Both the position numbers and the translations under genes were made by a program. A model generated the notes under the pieces. The model was not told the DNA's origin. It was given only the letters and a program-made list of their open reading frames with translations, and did not search any database. Of a DNA stretch of 64,000 nt, positions 37,999 through 51,359 are shown in pieces. Origin of the DNA: Sipunculus nudus (taxonomy: Eukaryota > Annelida > Sipuncula > Golfingiida > Sipunculidae); assembly GCA_026874595.1 (NCBI GenBank), contig CM049309.1, positions 40,503,079 to 40,567,078 on the forward strand, in the 5' to 3' direction. Every line of letters starts with the position of its first letter. Within the stretch, counting starts at the first letter, position 1.

Positions 37999-38000
37999 TT
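37922..38000. repeat. AT microsatellite
   Basis: Alternating AT with TTTATAT interruptions. Confidence 0.95.
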
Positions 38001-39193
38001 ATATACATACATACATACTTATCGGTACCGGTAACATATTGTTAAGAAGATTTAACGTATTGCCTCAGCGGTGTTTCTATATTCGGTCAAGAAAAACGTT
38101 ATCTGTGATTCACGTGACATAGCGGGTATTCGTAAGCACCTTAATACCAAAGGAGGTTGGTAGTGGTTACTTCAGCCCGTTAGGCGGTGGCTGGTTAATC
38201 TTAATAACAATAACATGACAAGAACAGACAAATCTTCTTACCTGTGACATTGACATATAAACGGGATCAGACATTTGGATTGCCAATATTTTATGGGCAA
38301 TCTGGACATCTCATCCGTTTTAACGTAAGACATGCCATGTTTTAAAATTGGCAAAAATTGGGTACCCTGCCATATATGAAGAAAAAATGTCGATCCTTTC
38401 GTTTCCCATATCGTAAAAATTAAAATCCCGTAGAATATAACTATTAACACAAAATTAATTATGTTATTATTTCTATATATAATTAAATACCAGGGGTTTA
38501 AGATTACATTTGTTAAAACAAATTGCCCATATGTGACCAACTCCGCATTTTTCATACGGAACCATCCTGCTAGCAAAACTCTAATAATATTATTTATTAC
38601 AGAAAATGTGTATTACAAATGCTCTTCTGTCACCACAGTTAAGGTTAGGTAAACCTGTTCCACGTGCGTTTGTTGTGTGATGGGGGAGGATTTCATCCAG
38701 ATCCCAGGCTTTGCCCTGATTTGATCGGCTGGTACATCTATGACATCATGAACTGAATTTTATCAACAACTCAGATCTAGTAATGAATGTTGTTTTTTTA
38801 TTCTCTGCTGAGAATTTGGGACTGACAGTGGCAGAAATACTGTGCTTTTACCGAGATCTAAAAATTTTTAGTCACGGGTTTTTCCAGTGTGTGTGACGTC
38901 ATTCCCAAGTTGACAGTGCTCACTGATGTGCCAATAGTTTTTGAACAAATCACACTACCTCATGTTTTTAGTGGTAAAATATAGAAAGAAAATGTTTTTC
39001 CTCCAAGAATTGGGCTCATTTTGTGTAAAATCTTTAATATTTTTTTCATTGGCAATTATGTAACTAGTATATGATAATATAATGAGATTTGGAAAACGTT
39101 TGCTTGACCTTAACCACCGATGGTACGTGGTACCTTGGCAAGTCACGTGACTTCATGACGTCACATACAATGCGAGGGGGTGCACTTATTTTC

Positions 39194-40075
39194 TAGGAAG
39201 TGGCTAAACAACCGGCAGGGTGCCGGCAGTTTAGTCCACAGGCTAAACAGCCGGCAGGGAATACTGACCTTTCCCTCGAGTCTAAAGCCCACTGGCTGAA
39301 CTGTTGGCAAATGAATGTAACAGTGTATATACTCTATTTCAGTGTGATTCTCTGAACTTTTCATTATCATTTTGACAATGAGCTGACAATATAGTGCTGA
39401 CTTACCAAATTAGATATTTTGATAGCCTTTTCTTAAGAAATGCTATTTGGTGTGGATATTTCTTGCATCATCTCACAACACAATAGCTAGGCTCAGCAAC
39501 TTTAATTGGGTGTGGTGTAAGATTGTGTGATTATTCCTTTGATCAAGGATCAACTTATCCTTTGGCCATTTATTTGACATATCCTGAGTTGTTTGTTTTC
39601 ACACACTAATTATTTGTTTGCTCATAAGCACACTTGTGTATAAACTATAAACAGTCTCTGGACACACATTCACATTTCTGGTATATTTTTATGACAAAAT
39701 CTATAAACTATACTGTAAATATTACAATTTTTATAAGAAAATTTATATAAAAGTACCCTGTAAATATCACAAATGTGTACTTTTAACACCTACTCATTAT
39801 TACTCAACATACTTATTACATATAGACCAGCAAAATAGATAATTTGGTAAGTCATCACTATATTGTCAGCTCATGTCCAAATAATAATGATAATGGAAAG
39901 TACAGAGTATTAGTATAACACTGAAATAGACTGAAATAGTCTTAATAGAGCATACATTAATTTGCCGGCAGTTTAGCCAGTGGGGTAGACTGCTGGCAAG
40001 GTCAATTTCCCCTGCCGGTTGTTTAGCCTGTGGACTAAACTGCCGGCACACTGCCGGTTGTTTAGCCACTTCCTA
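39194..40075. mobile_element. 882-bp element with very long terminal inverted repeats
   Basis: The left arm starts TAGGAAGTGGCTAAACAACC and the complement of the right arm starts identically. Both arms carry repeated GCCGGCAGTTTAG-type motifs. Homology continues inward about 250 bases on each side, to CAATATAGTG-TGACTTACCAA. TA flanks both ends. No transposase is visible; it looks like a foldback-type MITE. Confidence 0.8.
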
Positions 40076-40581
40076 TATTCTACTCCTCTGACACACAAAC
40101 ATACACAAACACTAACATAAGCATGTGAAAATAGTTTATTCATCAGTGAGAAAAAACAAACATTTTGCCTATAGAAAAATATCAACCAATCTTTCCTGTG
40201 CAAAAAAAAAAATTTATATATGTCCATATCCGTACAAATGTTAAAGGCATGTAAAAGTAAACAGAATTGATTCTGCAAACAGTGAAAGTTAAAAAAATGA
40301 GATGAGTACAACTAAACAAGTAAAATTTGTATAACATAAAATAAGAGAATAATCTATGGCATCACTCTATGAACAGAGCATAACATTGGTGATTTATTTC
40401 AAAACAGTTCAAAAACACGAGGTGAAATAATAATATAACTGGTTATTCAGCCAATTATAAAATAAATACTTGAAGTGACAATTTTCCATTCTTATTTTGG
40501 TTAGAAAGAACTTCGTTTCAAAGTCATGATTGTCATTTTCCTGTTCTGCCTGGCAACTAATCTCCCAACTGGCAGCCAGCT

Positions 40582-40582
<1 letters not shown>

Positions 40583-40638
<56 letters not shown>
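40583..40638. repeat. AT microsatellite
   Basis: Alternating A and T. Confidence 0.95.
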
Positions 40639-40645
<7 letters not shown>

Positions 40646-40721
40646 CATACAAATATTTCATAATATCACATTTATGAGTCTGCATAACATTATAATTCAA
40701 TAATGATATATTAATATATTT

Positions 40722-41146
40722 CAGGCTTGGGCTCAAATGCAACTACTTAAACTTTGATTTTTAAATGCATGTGCAAATTTCCAAATAAATCAAATGCAAT
40801 GTATATTTTATTGAATATCATTTAAATACAAATACAAATATTATCAAATGCAAGTGCACTTACAAAAGTGCTAGGATTGTTATGAGTTTGTTTACTTAAT
40901 ACAGGAACCATTAGCCACATGTTATAGATATATTTAACAACATTGTTAATAGGTATAAATGGCAAACAAAGGAAATAAAACAATGTATGGAACACATTCC
41001 ATAATCTGGAACATTTCCTCTAATAATGGAATATTCAATGGACTCTCAGAACTGCTAGTTCATTTGCATTTACTAAACTCAAATGCACTGATAATAGCAG
41101 TTCTGTATATGGTAAGAAAATACAAATGCATTTCAACCCAAGCCTG
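40722..41146. mobile_element. MITE with CAGGCTTGGG inverted ends
   Basis: The left end CAGGCTTGGGCTCAAATGCA is mirrored at the right, whose complement begins CAGGCTTGGGTTGAAATGCA. The interior is AT-rich with many AAATGCA words. The CAGG start suggests hAT; the flanking eight bases do not match. Confidence 0.65.
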
Positions 41147-41676
41147 AATGTAAAATACAAAACAGGTTCTTTGGTCATGATTTACATTTTTTTCATTCAA
41201 AATTACTCCTTTGGCATCTAAAAAATCTATATATCCTGATATTAATTATCCTAATATTAATTACCATTATGTTAATTATCATAATGGCCCGAGTTTAAAA
41301 TCTAATTGAAGAGTATCAGGTTTTATCAGCAAAGAATGACTAATACTGACATAATTTTAATTATTTTGTCCCTTCAATATAGTTTTTTCTACTGTGCCAC
41401 TTTTTTTTTACTTTTAAATACCACCAACTGTGCACTGATACATGTACTGAATCAAAATACCACTTATCTGAACACTTAGTACAAAAGACCAATAAGACAC
41501 AGAAGCATGCCAGCTTCAACACAGGTATGGTGAATGTGTCCTCTCTGTAGAGATGGCATCAATGCCAGTGATAGCGTGTGTGCGGCTCCAGTTTTTGTTC
41601 AGTGATAAATGCGTGAGCTGCTCGTGATGTTGAGCCAATCCAGGTCCTCATCAACTGGTCATGTGACCATTATTCC

Positions 41677-41719
41677 CTAATCCTGCTGATTCACTCTCAG
41701 GGTCTCACCAGTGTTATAC
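41677..41719 (-). CDS. possible terminal coding exon of unknown transcript
   Basis: On the minus strand, a good acceptor (CATTCCCAG) at 41720 opens into YNTGETLRVNQQD and a TAG. Nearby sequence is unusually CpG-containing for this region. The phase matches the transporter's penultimate exon, but that has a one-in-three chance. No upstream partner exon is established. Confidence 0.2.
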
Positions 41720-41765
41720 CTGGGAATGAAATAGGATGATTCAGGTGAATGGAAATGAATTTATA

Positions 41766-42091
41766 AGGCCAAAAATAATAAAAGGTTCTCAAGCACCGCC
41801 CATATCAATTTAACCCCCCCCCCCCCCTTCCCCCGCATAAAAAATTTTTATTTTCATTTTCAGTAAAAATGTACCAATTTTTAGCTTCCTCCGTCTGAAT
41901 ATTTCTTTCAAGTAGATAAAATCATACAATTTTGATCAAATTTCTTTTGTTTTGTAGTGCTTTTACTTGTTTAGCAAAATAAATCTGTTATTTTTCATGA
42001 ATTTTTCCTTATCAATTGAAATTTTTATCAAAACATACAAAAAAATTAAAAATAAAAAGTGCCTGAGAACCAAACCTTTTTTTTTGGCCTA
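41766..42091. mobile_element. MITE, copy 1 of 3 (inverted relative to the other two)
   Basis: Ends are AGGCCAAAAA with GGTTCTCAAGCAC on the left, and GTGCCTGAGAACC with TTTTTGGCCT on the right. The interior (GTAGTGCTTTTAC, TTTAGCAAA, CTGTTATTTTCATG-like) is the reverse complement of the interior of the elements at 54.7 and 58.7 kb. A C run lies near the left end. Confidence 0.8.
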
Positions 42092-45007
42092 ACATAGGAT
42101 ATCAAACACTAAAAATCAAACTGATAACTAGGTTTCAGTACTAACATTCTCAGATCTATGTATATGGACACAATATAAACTAACAAGTCACTTTACAGGT
42201 AACTAGAGCTCACAAAATCCATTTTAATATCACCCTCACTGGGATTTGGCATTAAAATTTACCTTTTGCCTGATTTTAAAAATCAGATAGGGGTCAACCA
42301 GTTTCTCAAATGAACAGATTGTGAAAGATGTCATTTGATATACTGGTGAAAAGCCTATCTATTGTTTTGTTCTACACTTTTTTGTGTTAAGCCCACAAAT
42401 CAAGAAGTACAGGGAATGTACATGTACACAGGTGCAAAAAAATACTGATCTAAAAGTTCACCAAAATTTCACAAATCTACAACATGTGTCAAAGTAACTG
42501 TTTATCCAGATTTACATCATACTGCAAAATAGGTAATGAGTATTTTGTACTAAGTGGTTGGCATCACAGGATTTTTGTTTGGCTCTGGCTTAAAAAGATA
42601 GTCAAGTGTGTTCTAGTGACAAAAAATACCTAACTTTTAGAGATATGGAACATCAGGTTTATAGCTTTAATAAATCTTCTATGAAAAATCTTCTAAAAAA
42701 TCATGATATACTGATTTAATAAATGCCATGGCTATAAATCTAAAAGAAGCTGCAACAAAACATGCTTCAATCATAGAGGTAAAGCTGTGGGTGAGCAAAC
42801 AAGTACAGAAATGAGGAATATTTTACACACACACACATGTGTTTATCAAGTGATATTTACAAATTATAATATGAACCATTCATGAGAGTAAAATAAGGGA
42901 TCATATCCAGAAAAGCAAATAAGGAAGCCCATAACAGAACCAAACAATTCACAGGAAAGGGTTAGTTGAAAGGCATGGGTGACATGATTGACATGCGTAT
43001 GTATATTGTTTATCAAGGTTGTAATTAATATGCGCATCAGTAAGATAACAAAATACAAGAGCAATCAGAAAAGCAGTCAGAGAGTGCAGACCTCCGCCAA
43101 GGCAGGAGGAGGAAAATGCATAATTTACAATAACATACCTGCTTATGATATCAATATTATTCACTACATTCTGGTTGACTTGTCTGTTATCTATCCATGA
43201 ATCATGGCATCCCAAGAAAGTGACCATTGTCTATCTTTTAGGGATGCCATTGAGGGGAATTCAAGCTTAACAGTGAAAAGGGATTAGCAGCACTTGATCA
43301 ATGGTCCTGCAGTAATGGGTAATTCTTTTGTGCATAAAGTGTAGTATGACATATGTGCTGTTCCCTGTCAAGCGAACTTTGAAAGATGTCACCAAGTGTG
43401 GACTTGAATCTCACATTCCAATTTGAACTGTGTACAGGAAAATTATTTAAATAATAAGATATTATTTTCTCAACTGTTTTATAATGCACTTTCCTCTTTC
43501 TGTAATGGGTGCTAAATATTTAGTTTTTTTGCCTTACTAAAAAATAAATGATAAAAAACGCATGGATAGGGGTAGTGGAACAGACTTCAGCCACACCATG
43601 TGAGGCAATAACTCATAAATCAGAATATAGACAGGAATACCACAGGAGCATGGACTACCCAGTATTATGGTAGGTCTAAAATAACTACACCCAATACCAG
43701 TCAAATCTAAACCCATGTCACTAATTAACCAATGGAGTAATACTTACTTCCCAGCTGCATACATTTTAAAATATTAACCATCATGATGCGAGGCATTAAC
43801 AACCTATTATGTTCCACAGGACAGATACACTGAAGTCAGCACAGAATAAAATGCCCACTTAGGATTGGATGAGGCATTTGTGATGTCACTGACTCCACAT
43901 GGGAACTATTTAAATATCTTAATATTTTTATGTGTTGCATTTCAATTCTACATTTGGTGAAAGAATCAAAACTGCAGCAGGTTTATTCAAGTTGTCTTTT
44001 AAATATGTGGCCATTGGCCAGAACTGTCACAGTAATGCTAGATGAACTGGTTATACTTTCAAGATTATTCAAGTACTCTGGGAGGCTGTGATTCTACAAC
44101 CAATACACACATAAAAAATAACAAACTAAAGCGTTAACTGCAACAGATTTACTGGTCCACAATATATTCCAGCTACATAGCCATAATTTGAAATATTCAA
44201 TATTATCTTTGGCGATACATCATCTGGGGTTATTCTGGGCATCTATTAAAAACACCAGTCCTGCCGGCATTCTTCCTGAATTAATTCTATCTCTGCCTAC
44301 TTTATATATATTGTAAAAATGTAAAGTATGTTACAAGCTGCATGTAAAATATACCACCAAGACAGGATGAACAAAATGCACACATCAGACGAAGAACACG
44401 CATATAAAACCATGCTCTGTTACAGACACATTGTACTTTCTTATCAATATCTGCACGTCATGCATTTAACACAAAAACATACAATATTATACTGCCCAGC
44501 CACCAAGCAATAAACAGATTCATTATAAACTAAGTGACTGACCAGCATTTGGTAAACTGTAATCATATGGCTGAATATGACCAATTTAGTCAAATGATCT
44601 CTCACTTTACCTATTTCTTTATATATTTATCTTATCTATATGCTGAATATTACTCAGAGTGATAAGAAACACAAGAGGGTGATTACATGATATGAATATG
44701 GTATATTGCATAAAATGTATGGGTGTAAGGACACATGATATCACAATATGATATGTAATACAATACCTGGCTCATTTGATATGGTATATTTCACCTTTTA
44801 ACTACCTGTAAATTATTTCTTTTTCTAAGGTACAAATAAATTCAATGTTCACCATGTGGCTGTTTGTAGTCTTCATGAATGATTGATAAACAACCTGAAA
44901 CAACCCATTCTGTTGTTTTAATCATGCTGTTTAACCTGTTTCTGACCAATGATGTTACATTTTAATTCTTTATCATATATAATGCCTTATAAAACATTGC
45001 TGACAGA

Positions 45008-45192
45008 TTAAAGTGGAACTTGTCTGAAAGACCACCTGTCTGATATGACTACCTGTCTATAATGACCATCCTAAGGTGAACCAAAAGTGTTCACATTGTT
45101 ACAACAGACCTATCTTATAAGACCACCTGTGAATTAAAGACCAGGTTTGGCCAGTCCCATGGGTGGTCTCATAACACAGGGTTTGCTGTACC
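45008..45192. repeat. decayed MITE with AGACCACC motifs
   Basis: GACCACCTGT words at the left and the mirrored GGTGGTCTCATAACACAGGG at the right, close to a terminal GTTTGCTGTA. The ends resemble the Tigger-type design of the element at 31.6 kb but are degenerate. Confidence 0.45.
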
Positions 45193-48100
45193 TGTTAAAT
45201 CCTGTAAGTTGGCCACTTTTATTTGAATCATCAAATGTTGTCGACTGGTCTTATTCTATTATTATTGTTTATCTGACAATATTTTTTTATCATGCTCTCT
45301 GTAATTTGAAGTCTCAAGTGCCATTTTATCATCATATCATTGACATATGGTTACACTAACAGGATGTAACCATGAACTTATTACATTAATGTCTCAATAA
45401 TTTTATAGTATAAGTATTAAACAATGAAGCAGACAGTATTATGACCTGACCTATCAAACACAACTATTTCCTCTGAAAGTCTGCCTGCTTTGAGGTTAAG
45501 GATAAATCCCTTCATATTACATGTACTTATACCACATAAGCCCTCTGACATTTAAACATTAGACTTGCAACATTATGATGTTAGTGGAACTGTGGAACAT
45601 TTGAGTTTAACATGAAGTTCATTGATACTTGTTGCTGTTTCACGTGTGTGATGTTTGGTACCTGGCTCAATTTGTGACCAAGGGTTGACTTTAATACCTG
45701 ATATGTAGTGGTTTAATGCATGGCATCAATGAAAGAGTTATAGGAGTATAAGCGGTAAAAGGATAAGCTGAAGCTGCATTCTCATGAGGAAAAGCTCAAT
45801 ATTTCCTCTGTTTTACAAAACTAAAAAGAGTTTTGGGATTCGTGCAGGTGCAGGTGGTCACACTAAAATGGCAAATCCATGCTATTTCCAATCACAGGCG
45901 CTTGAATTGCTATTAGTGTAGATTTCGGTTATATTTTTTTCTTCTCTGGGTCACTTCCTTATAACTTATATTTTCTGACATTTTCCTAGCTTTTTTCGCA
46001 CTAAATGGTCCATCTCTTTATAATTAAATTAATATTTGAGATAGGCAGGCAAGAAGCCCTGACACATAATATCTGCAGGATCATTGTTAAGAGACTTAAA
46101 AGTTGTGAAACATAAACTGAAGATTTATTGTAAAATTCCTAATTGCCATGTTAGGTTGTCACCTCCATATGTAGTTTTCTAGGAAATAATTGAAAAATAT
46201 AAATTTTTAAGAAAATTATCTACATAAAACAGGTGGACAGCAGGTGGTGAAACAGACTATAACAACTCACAGGCTTAGTCTGCAACTCATGTTCTCTGAC
46301 ATCTCCCCTTGGAAAATCTGTTTGTGGTTGACATAATCATGTCATAAGTTATTTAAATTCTTTTAAGTGTCCTAATCTTCCTTGCCCATATTTATTGAGA
46401 TCAATTTTCCTTTAATTCAATCAGTAAAACCTCATATGAACAACTTTCCTCCACACTGTACACTGATAAACTTCCTGCTAATTTATCTTTGTTATTATTT
46501 TTTTGGTTTTTGTAAATTTCTATTGGATTAATTAACTTTAACTGTACTTGTAATATCTCTCCAGTTTTTTTTTGTTTTATTTTACATCATAATAAATCCT
46601 TAAAAATTTTAAACACTTGTCTTGCCCCTTCTCCAATGACCAACCTCTTCTCCATCACTATATCTCATGTCTCCTGCAATAAGTTTTTTCAGTGTTTTTT
46701 TCTGATGTTTTCTTTGTCTTTGACTCTATTGTTAATGTTTTTTTGTCTTATCAATTTTTTTCTTGCCCATGACACTGCAGATGAGTTATTATTTATATTT
46801 TATATATTATTTATTCTACCTCACTAATATTTTACAAAATTTACATTTTGTAACTTTCACCTGATTTTTTTACTCTTTTTTTCAATCTGCCTTAAATGTA
46901 TATAAATTTATCGATATCAAATAATATTAATTAACTCACAGAAAACATTGCTGGTTAACAGTAACTTCTGAATTTCATTGGCTTGCTGTCTAAATAAACT
47001 AATAAATAATATGTGCATGTGTATATAATGCATCATCAGTTTAATTTTCAAGCATGCAATGTACAGCTTCATTGTCTGAATAATGTGATTAATAATACGT
47101 TAATATATATATATATAATATATTCTCTCATAATCATTTAAATCAATTCACTTTTACATTATCAATCAAAATGAATTATGTATGCACATCCAAATATTAT
47201 TTTTTGTCAGAGATATAAGATAGACAGGGCACAAACCAGGTAACAGCAATAAAACTTAACCTTGTGCAACAAATAAGTGTCAACAACCCGGCCATTACCT
47301 TGAACTTTCAGCGTGAGACTGAATTTAATACGTCAATATTTGAGGTATAATTCTAAACAGCATAATATAGATGGTACATAAAATATTTGATCAATTATGG
47401 ATCATTGGTTGTTTTCTTCTTTCAGTGATTGAAAATTATTTTGTATCAGATTCCTACAACTAATAAATAATCCATTTCATCTTTACACATCAGAATCCGC
47501 TTTATTGAGGATTATTAACAGGAAGGTCTCAGTGTTAGCATTGCAAGTTCAAGTACTTATCATGCAACATTCTGTTAAAGGTTTCATGGACCCTTACCAA
47601 CATCTGCCCATTTTCATTCCACAGACTCTGATCTCTTGCGAACATGTGACGGCTTGACATCTAATGTTCAAAGTATGAATCAGACTCAAAATATCAAGTT
47701 CGTCCATTCATAAAACAGATTTATATCTTTCAAATAATATATGTTCTGTCAAAGTGATCTCTAACTTCTGAATACACACATCACAAAAGGAGCTATACTC
47801 CTGTGGTTCCCACATCCAGTGTGCCTCACAGTTTATATACAATACCAAAATAATGATATACACCCACTTGTTACACCGACATGTTATAATATATACACTA
47901 CAGATCACTCCACTAAAGCTCAGCTTTAAGCAAACATATACTTGTAAATTAAACTCTGGAAAAATAGTGTAAAACATTTTAGCAGGATCCCAGTGAAGGC
48001 ACAAATGCATATTGCTTTTTAATAAACATGTATATAATATAACACTCTTTTATACTACCCTAACTACTATTTTGCTCTTATTATCTCTATAAATATATAG

Positions 48101-50089
48101 AATATTTGTCTTGTGTATATATCTGTGTATACATCACTAGCTTAAGTCTTAAATATACCCCACATTAGGATTTATTTAGTACCACTTTTCTGAGTCATTT
48201 TTGTAAACCATTGCACAATAAATATTCATAATTATAGAATTAACACACCTTTGGTATACCTTAGCAGTATGTTTTTTATAGCTAGAATTATAATAAACAT
48301 ATATTATCCTCATTATAGACACCTATATGCCTTCTACATTGGTGTACACACCTCACTATTAATATAGTGTTCTCTCACCTATTTGTGCTAACAATAAATA
48401 AAAATAATTCAGTACATATTATAAATGGTAATTTTTCCTGACACTTTGGGAGTATTTAAAAAATTTTCTTGGCATATGTGTTACTTAAAACTCAGTATTA
48501 TGCAAAATTAAAGCTTGTGTACAATAGCATTTCTGTATCATAAATCTATGAGTAACAAAAATTACATTAACATAACAATGTAAGTAAACATTGATATATT
48601 AATTATGACAAATGTTACTTTAATAAACAAGCAAGTCAGATATACATGAAATTAGACATTCATGCAAAAAGCTTTTCAAGCACTCTACCTCTTATGGTAT
48701 ATAATGTGTATTAAAAAGGTCACCGCAACCTTTTTTTCTAAACTGATGGCTTTTCAATATAGGAATTATTAAGATCCCAAAAGGAGAACCAGCAGTCAAC
48801 TTTATGATTTTCATTTATTAAAACTACATGAACACTTGATGAAATATTTTCAAATTCAAAATTATTATTCAAAACAGAATAATTAAATTAATGATATGTA
48901 TTCACAGTGAATTATCTTAAAATGTTGTGAGATCAAATCAGTAAATTTTTTTGGTGCAAAATAAAGGATAAGTCAGTTAAAAACTTGAACTTAAATAACT
49001 TTAAATTCTGGACAATGATGAGTATTTTATCATATAAATATAACTTGACATCTCTCAAGACCACTTACCTGATTTATTAGAAAAAGTTTTGACTACATAA
49101 GTGTAAATGTTAAACTACTGAATATGTTAACATTACAATAGCTATTTTTCAATGTGTATTTTAAATAAGCAGTAGATGCAATTATACAGAACCTACATAG
49201 GTAAATATTAAAAAATATATTATTATTTGGTGTATTTAACATACAGGTTTTGTTGGGATTATTTTAAAGCCAGCGAGCCTGCAAAACTGCAAATGAGCAG
49301 CAGGCTTACTCACACTGCAAAAGGTTAATTTTCCTTGAGTAACAGGTGAGCTTTAATGTACATATGTACATAAGTTATTATTGAAGTGTTAACATAAACA
49401 CAATAGATATAGCTATTGTTACAAGGTAAAAATTGGACCCAACTTGTATAAAATAAAGATCTAATGTCATTTGTGCATACTATTTTACATGATAAAATCA
49501 ACTTTATAACAAAAATACAGACAAGTTCACTTCATGACATGATAAGCTTATAAGGAATGGGGTATTTAGCAGTATTAAGCATCAAGTAAAATATTCTCAT
49601 ACATTTATTGTATTTATTTCATAATAAGATGAGAGTAACTCTGCTGCCTGTTGCTGAATGAGTAAAGCCCCTAATTCACTGGACTGCAACTGATGGTGAA
49701 TAATTTGGAACACCATTCATGAGGGAGTTTCCAAAATGCCTCCAAACAATTGTAAGTGTTCTCAATTTCCTTGTGCAAGTTGCAGGGCCTCAATCTCATG
49801 TAGCTGGAATTTTTAACGTTAAAAAATATCATGCAACAAAATTTCTCTAAATAGTCACAGACTTGTCGTGGGCATCTCAAACCCTTCTTGATTTAGTATT
49901 TTGTGAGTCAGAAAATGTGAAAAGTGTGAGACAATTTGTGAGGGGTTGGCAACCTTTGAAACTTAATTGGGACTGATTGGAGATTAAAATGAGAATCAGA
50001 CATTTTGTCTGGCCATTCATGCATGTTGTGCATTAGTGGCATGACATGTATGCAAATTTCAGGTGAACTTTGGCCCAAATTTATTAGAC

Positions 50090-50095
50090 CCTGAT
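50090..50095 (-). terminator. candidate poly(A) signal for the transporter
   Basis: AATAAA on the minus strand, about 1.06 kb below the stop codon. Other AT-rich candidates exist, so this is only one option. Confidence 0.25.
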
Positions 50096-51154
50096 GCATT
50101 ATTCATCCAACAAATGCATATGTGTCATAAGTACCAATTCAGTGTGATTCCAAGTGATCATTTTTTGTTAATTCGCATATATTCTCATTATTTTGTATCT
50201 CAAATTAGCTGCCAACATGCAAAGCCCAGTAAGATAAGGGCTTAAGTAACTAGTAATTCCTTAGGTCTTTTGACTTACTATTTGTAACCACAAAAGAGAG
50301 CAGCACTTTTTTTATGGAAATAAGACGTTTTGAGGTCTTCAAAATGTGGAACCAAAAAAAAACACTACAAAAATCTGAATTATGGATATCAGACCATTTT
50401 TAAAGTGTGGACTTTAATTTTTTGTAATGATGTGCTCCCTATTCTATCTGACAAACAACTTTCATTCATATGTTTCACACTTGGACTTGGACAATTGAGA
50501 GATCAAATTCCTTACAAATGTTACTTTATAGTCTTTCTGTCTAACTCTCCCTGTAAGGTTATCACCTTGTCCTTTGATGTCTTATTTGTCTTTGTGTGTT
50601 GTACAAAGAGGTACCTTAATTGGCAGAATTTTAATGACATTTTAAACATATGAAAAATATTGCCAGAACTTAGACTTGTTCCCATCTCATATTATTTGAC
50701 TGTAATAATCAGAAGCACAAGGTAGGTTCCCGCGTCATGATTTTTCCCAAAGTCACAATTTTTTGCTGCTGCCATGGATCAAAATGTATGTGGCAGCCTC
50801 TACCACAGTCAGACAGATGCAGTAAATATTCCAACAGAGATTCAAACAGGACAAACCACAACTATAAACAGTTACATCACATACGTGGCAATGTTACATT
50901 CAAACTTTGTAATAATTTATGTACAAGCAAAAGCAGTTAAAATACAGAAGATGGCACCATATAGCACAAGCCCCTGTTTTTTTTACAGATTTTTGTTCCA
51001 AAAGGATACCTATAAGTTGCTCATTTAAATTCAGTGTTTGCTTAAGATTATACATAACATATGCACATTTAGAGCAAAATAAATGCTTTCATGGACCATA
51101 ACCAGACATGGACAGTGCTGGCATACACTGAGTATAAGATGATTAATTGACAGG

Positions 51155-51359
51155 TTATGATCCGGACTCTCTCATCTCATCCTTGCGAGTAACTACACTT
51201 GATAAACCTGCCTCAGCTTTATCAGACATTGAACTTAACAAGGCTTGTGAGTTCTCAGGAATTTCCTGACCTTTGGGTACGGGTACTTGCTGAACCGTGA
51301 CCGTCTTCTGCTGCTTCTCTCCAAATGTGTAATAAGTGTAAATGATGCTTCCAACCACA
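51155..51359 (-). CDS. SLC35D: transporter last exon: [13 protein letters not shown] and C-terminal tail
   Basis: 205 bases from the acceptor ATTATTACAG to TAA. It completes Ser and then the last membrane segment, followed by a tail of about 50 hydrophilic residues ending DEMRESGS. The acceptor and first bases are tandemly repeated upstream, so exon start choice may vary; this start gives the family-like join. Confidence 0.93.

Larger units (their letters stand above)
35251..39193. other. spacer
   Basis: It holds a 28-bp tandem duplication (36284-36334, GTTGTCGTAAAACTTCATTT twice), a GA microsatellite (36981-37041), a C run (about 37467-37476) and an AT microsatellite (37922-38000). No gene recognised. 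Confidence 0.5.
42092..51154. other. CpG-poor, AT-rich region without a recognised gene
   Basis: The start lies just after the first MITE copy. A decayed Tigger-like MITE is at about 45008-45192. Isolated splice-like sites occur (for example a GTAAGTA donor at about 43745 on the minus strand) but no exon chain could be built. Part of the right end is probably the transporter's 3' untranslated region. Confidence 0.5.

Noticed and set aside
37733-38122. 129-codon plus-strand ORF
   Set aside because: The middle is an AT microsatellite read as Tyr-Ile.
43740-43795. possible exon MPRIMMVNILKCMQLG with a GTAAGTA donor
   Set aside because: A single good donor without an acceptor, partner exon or conserved sequence is not enough.
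50330-50653. 107-codon plus-strand ORF
   Set aside because: AT-rich low-complexity translation without family similarity.
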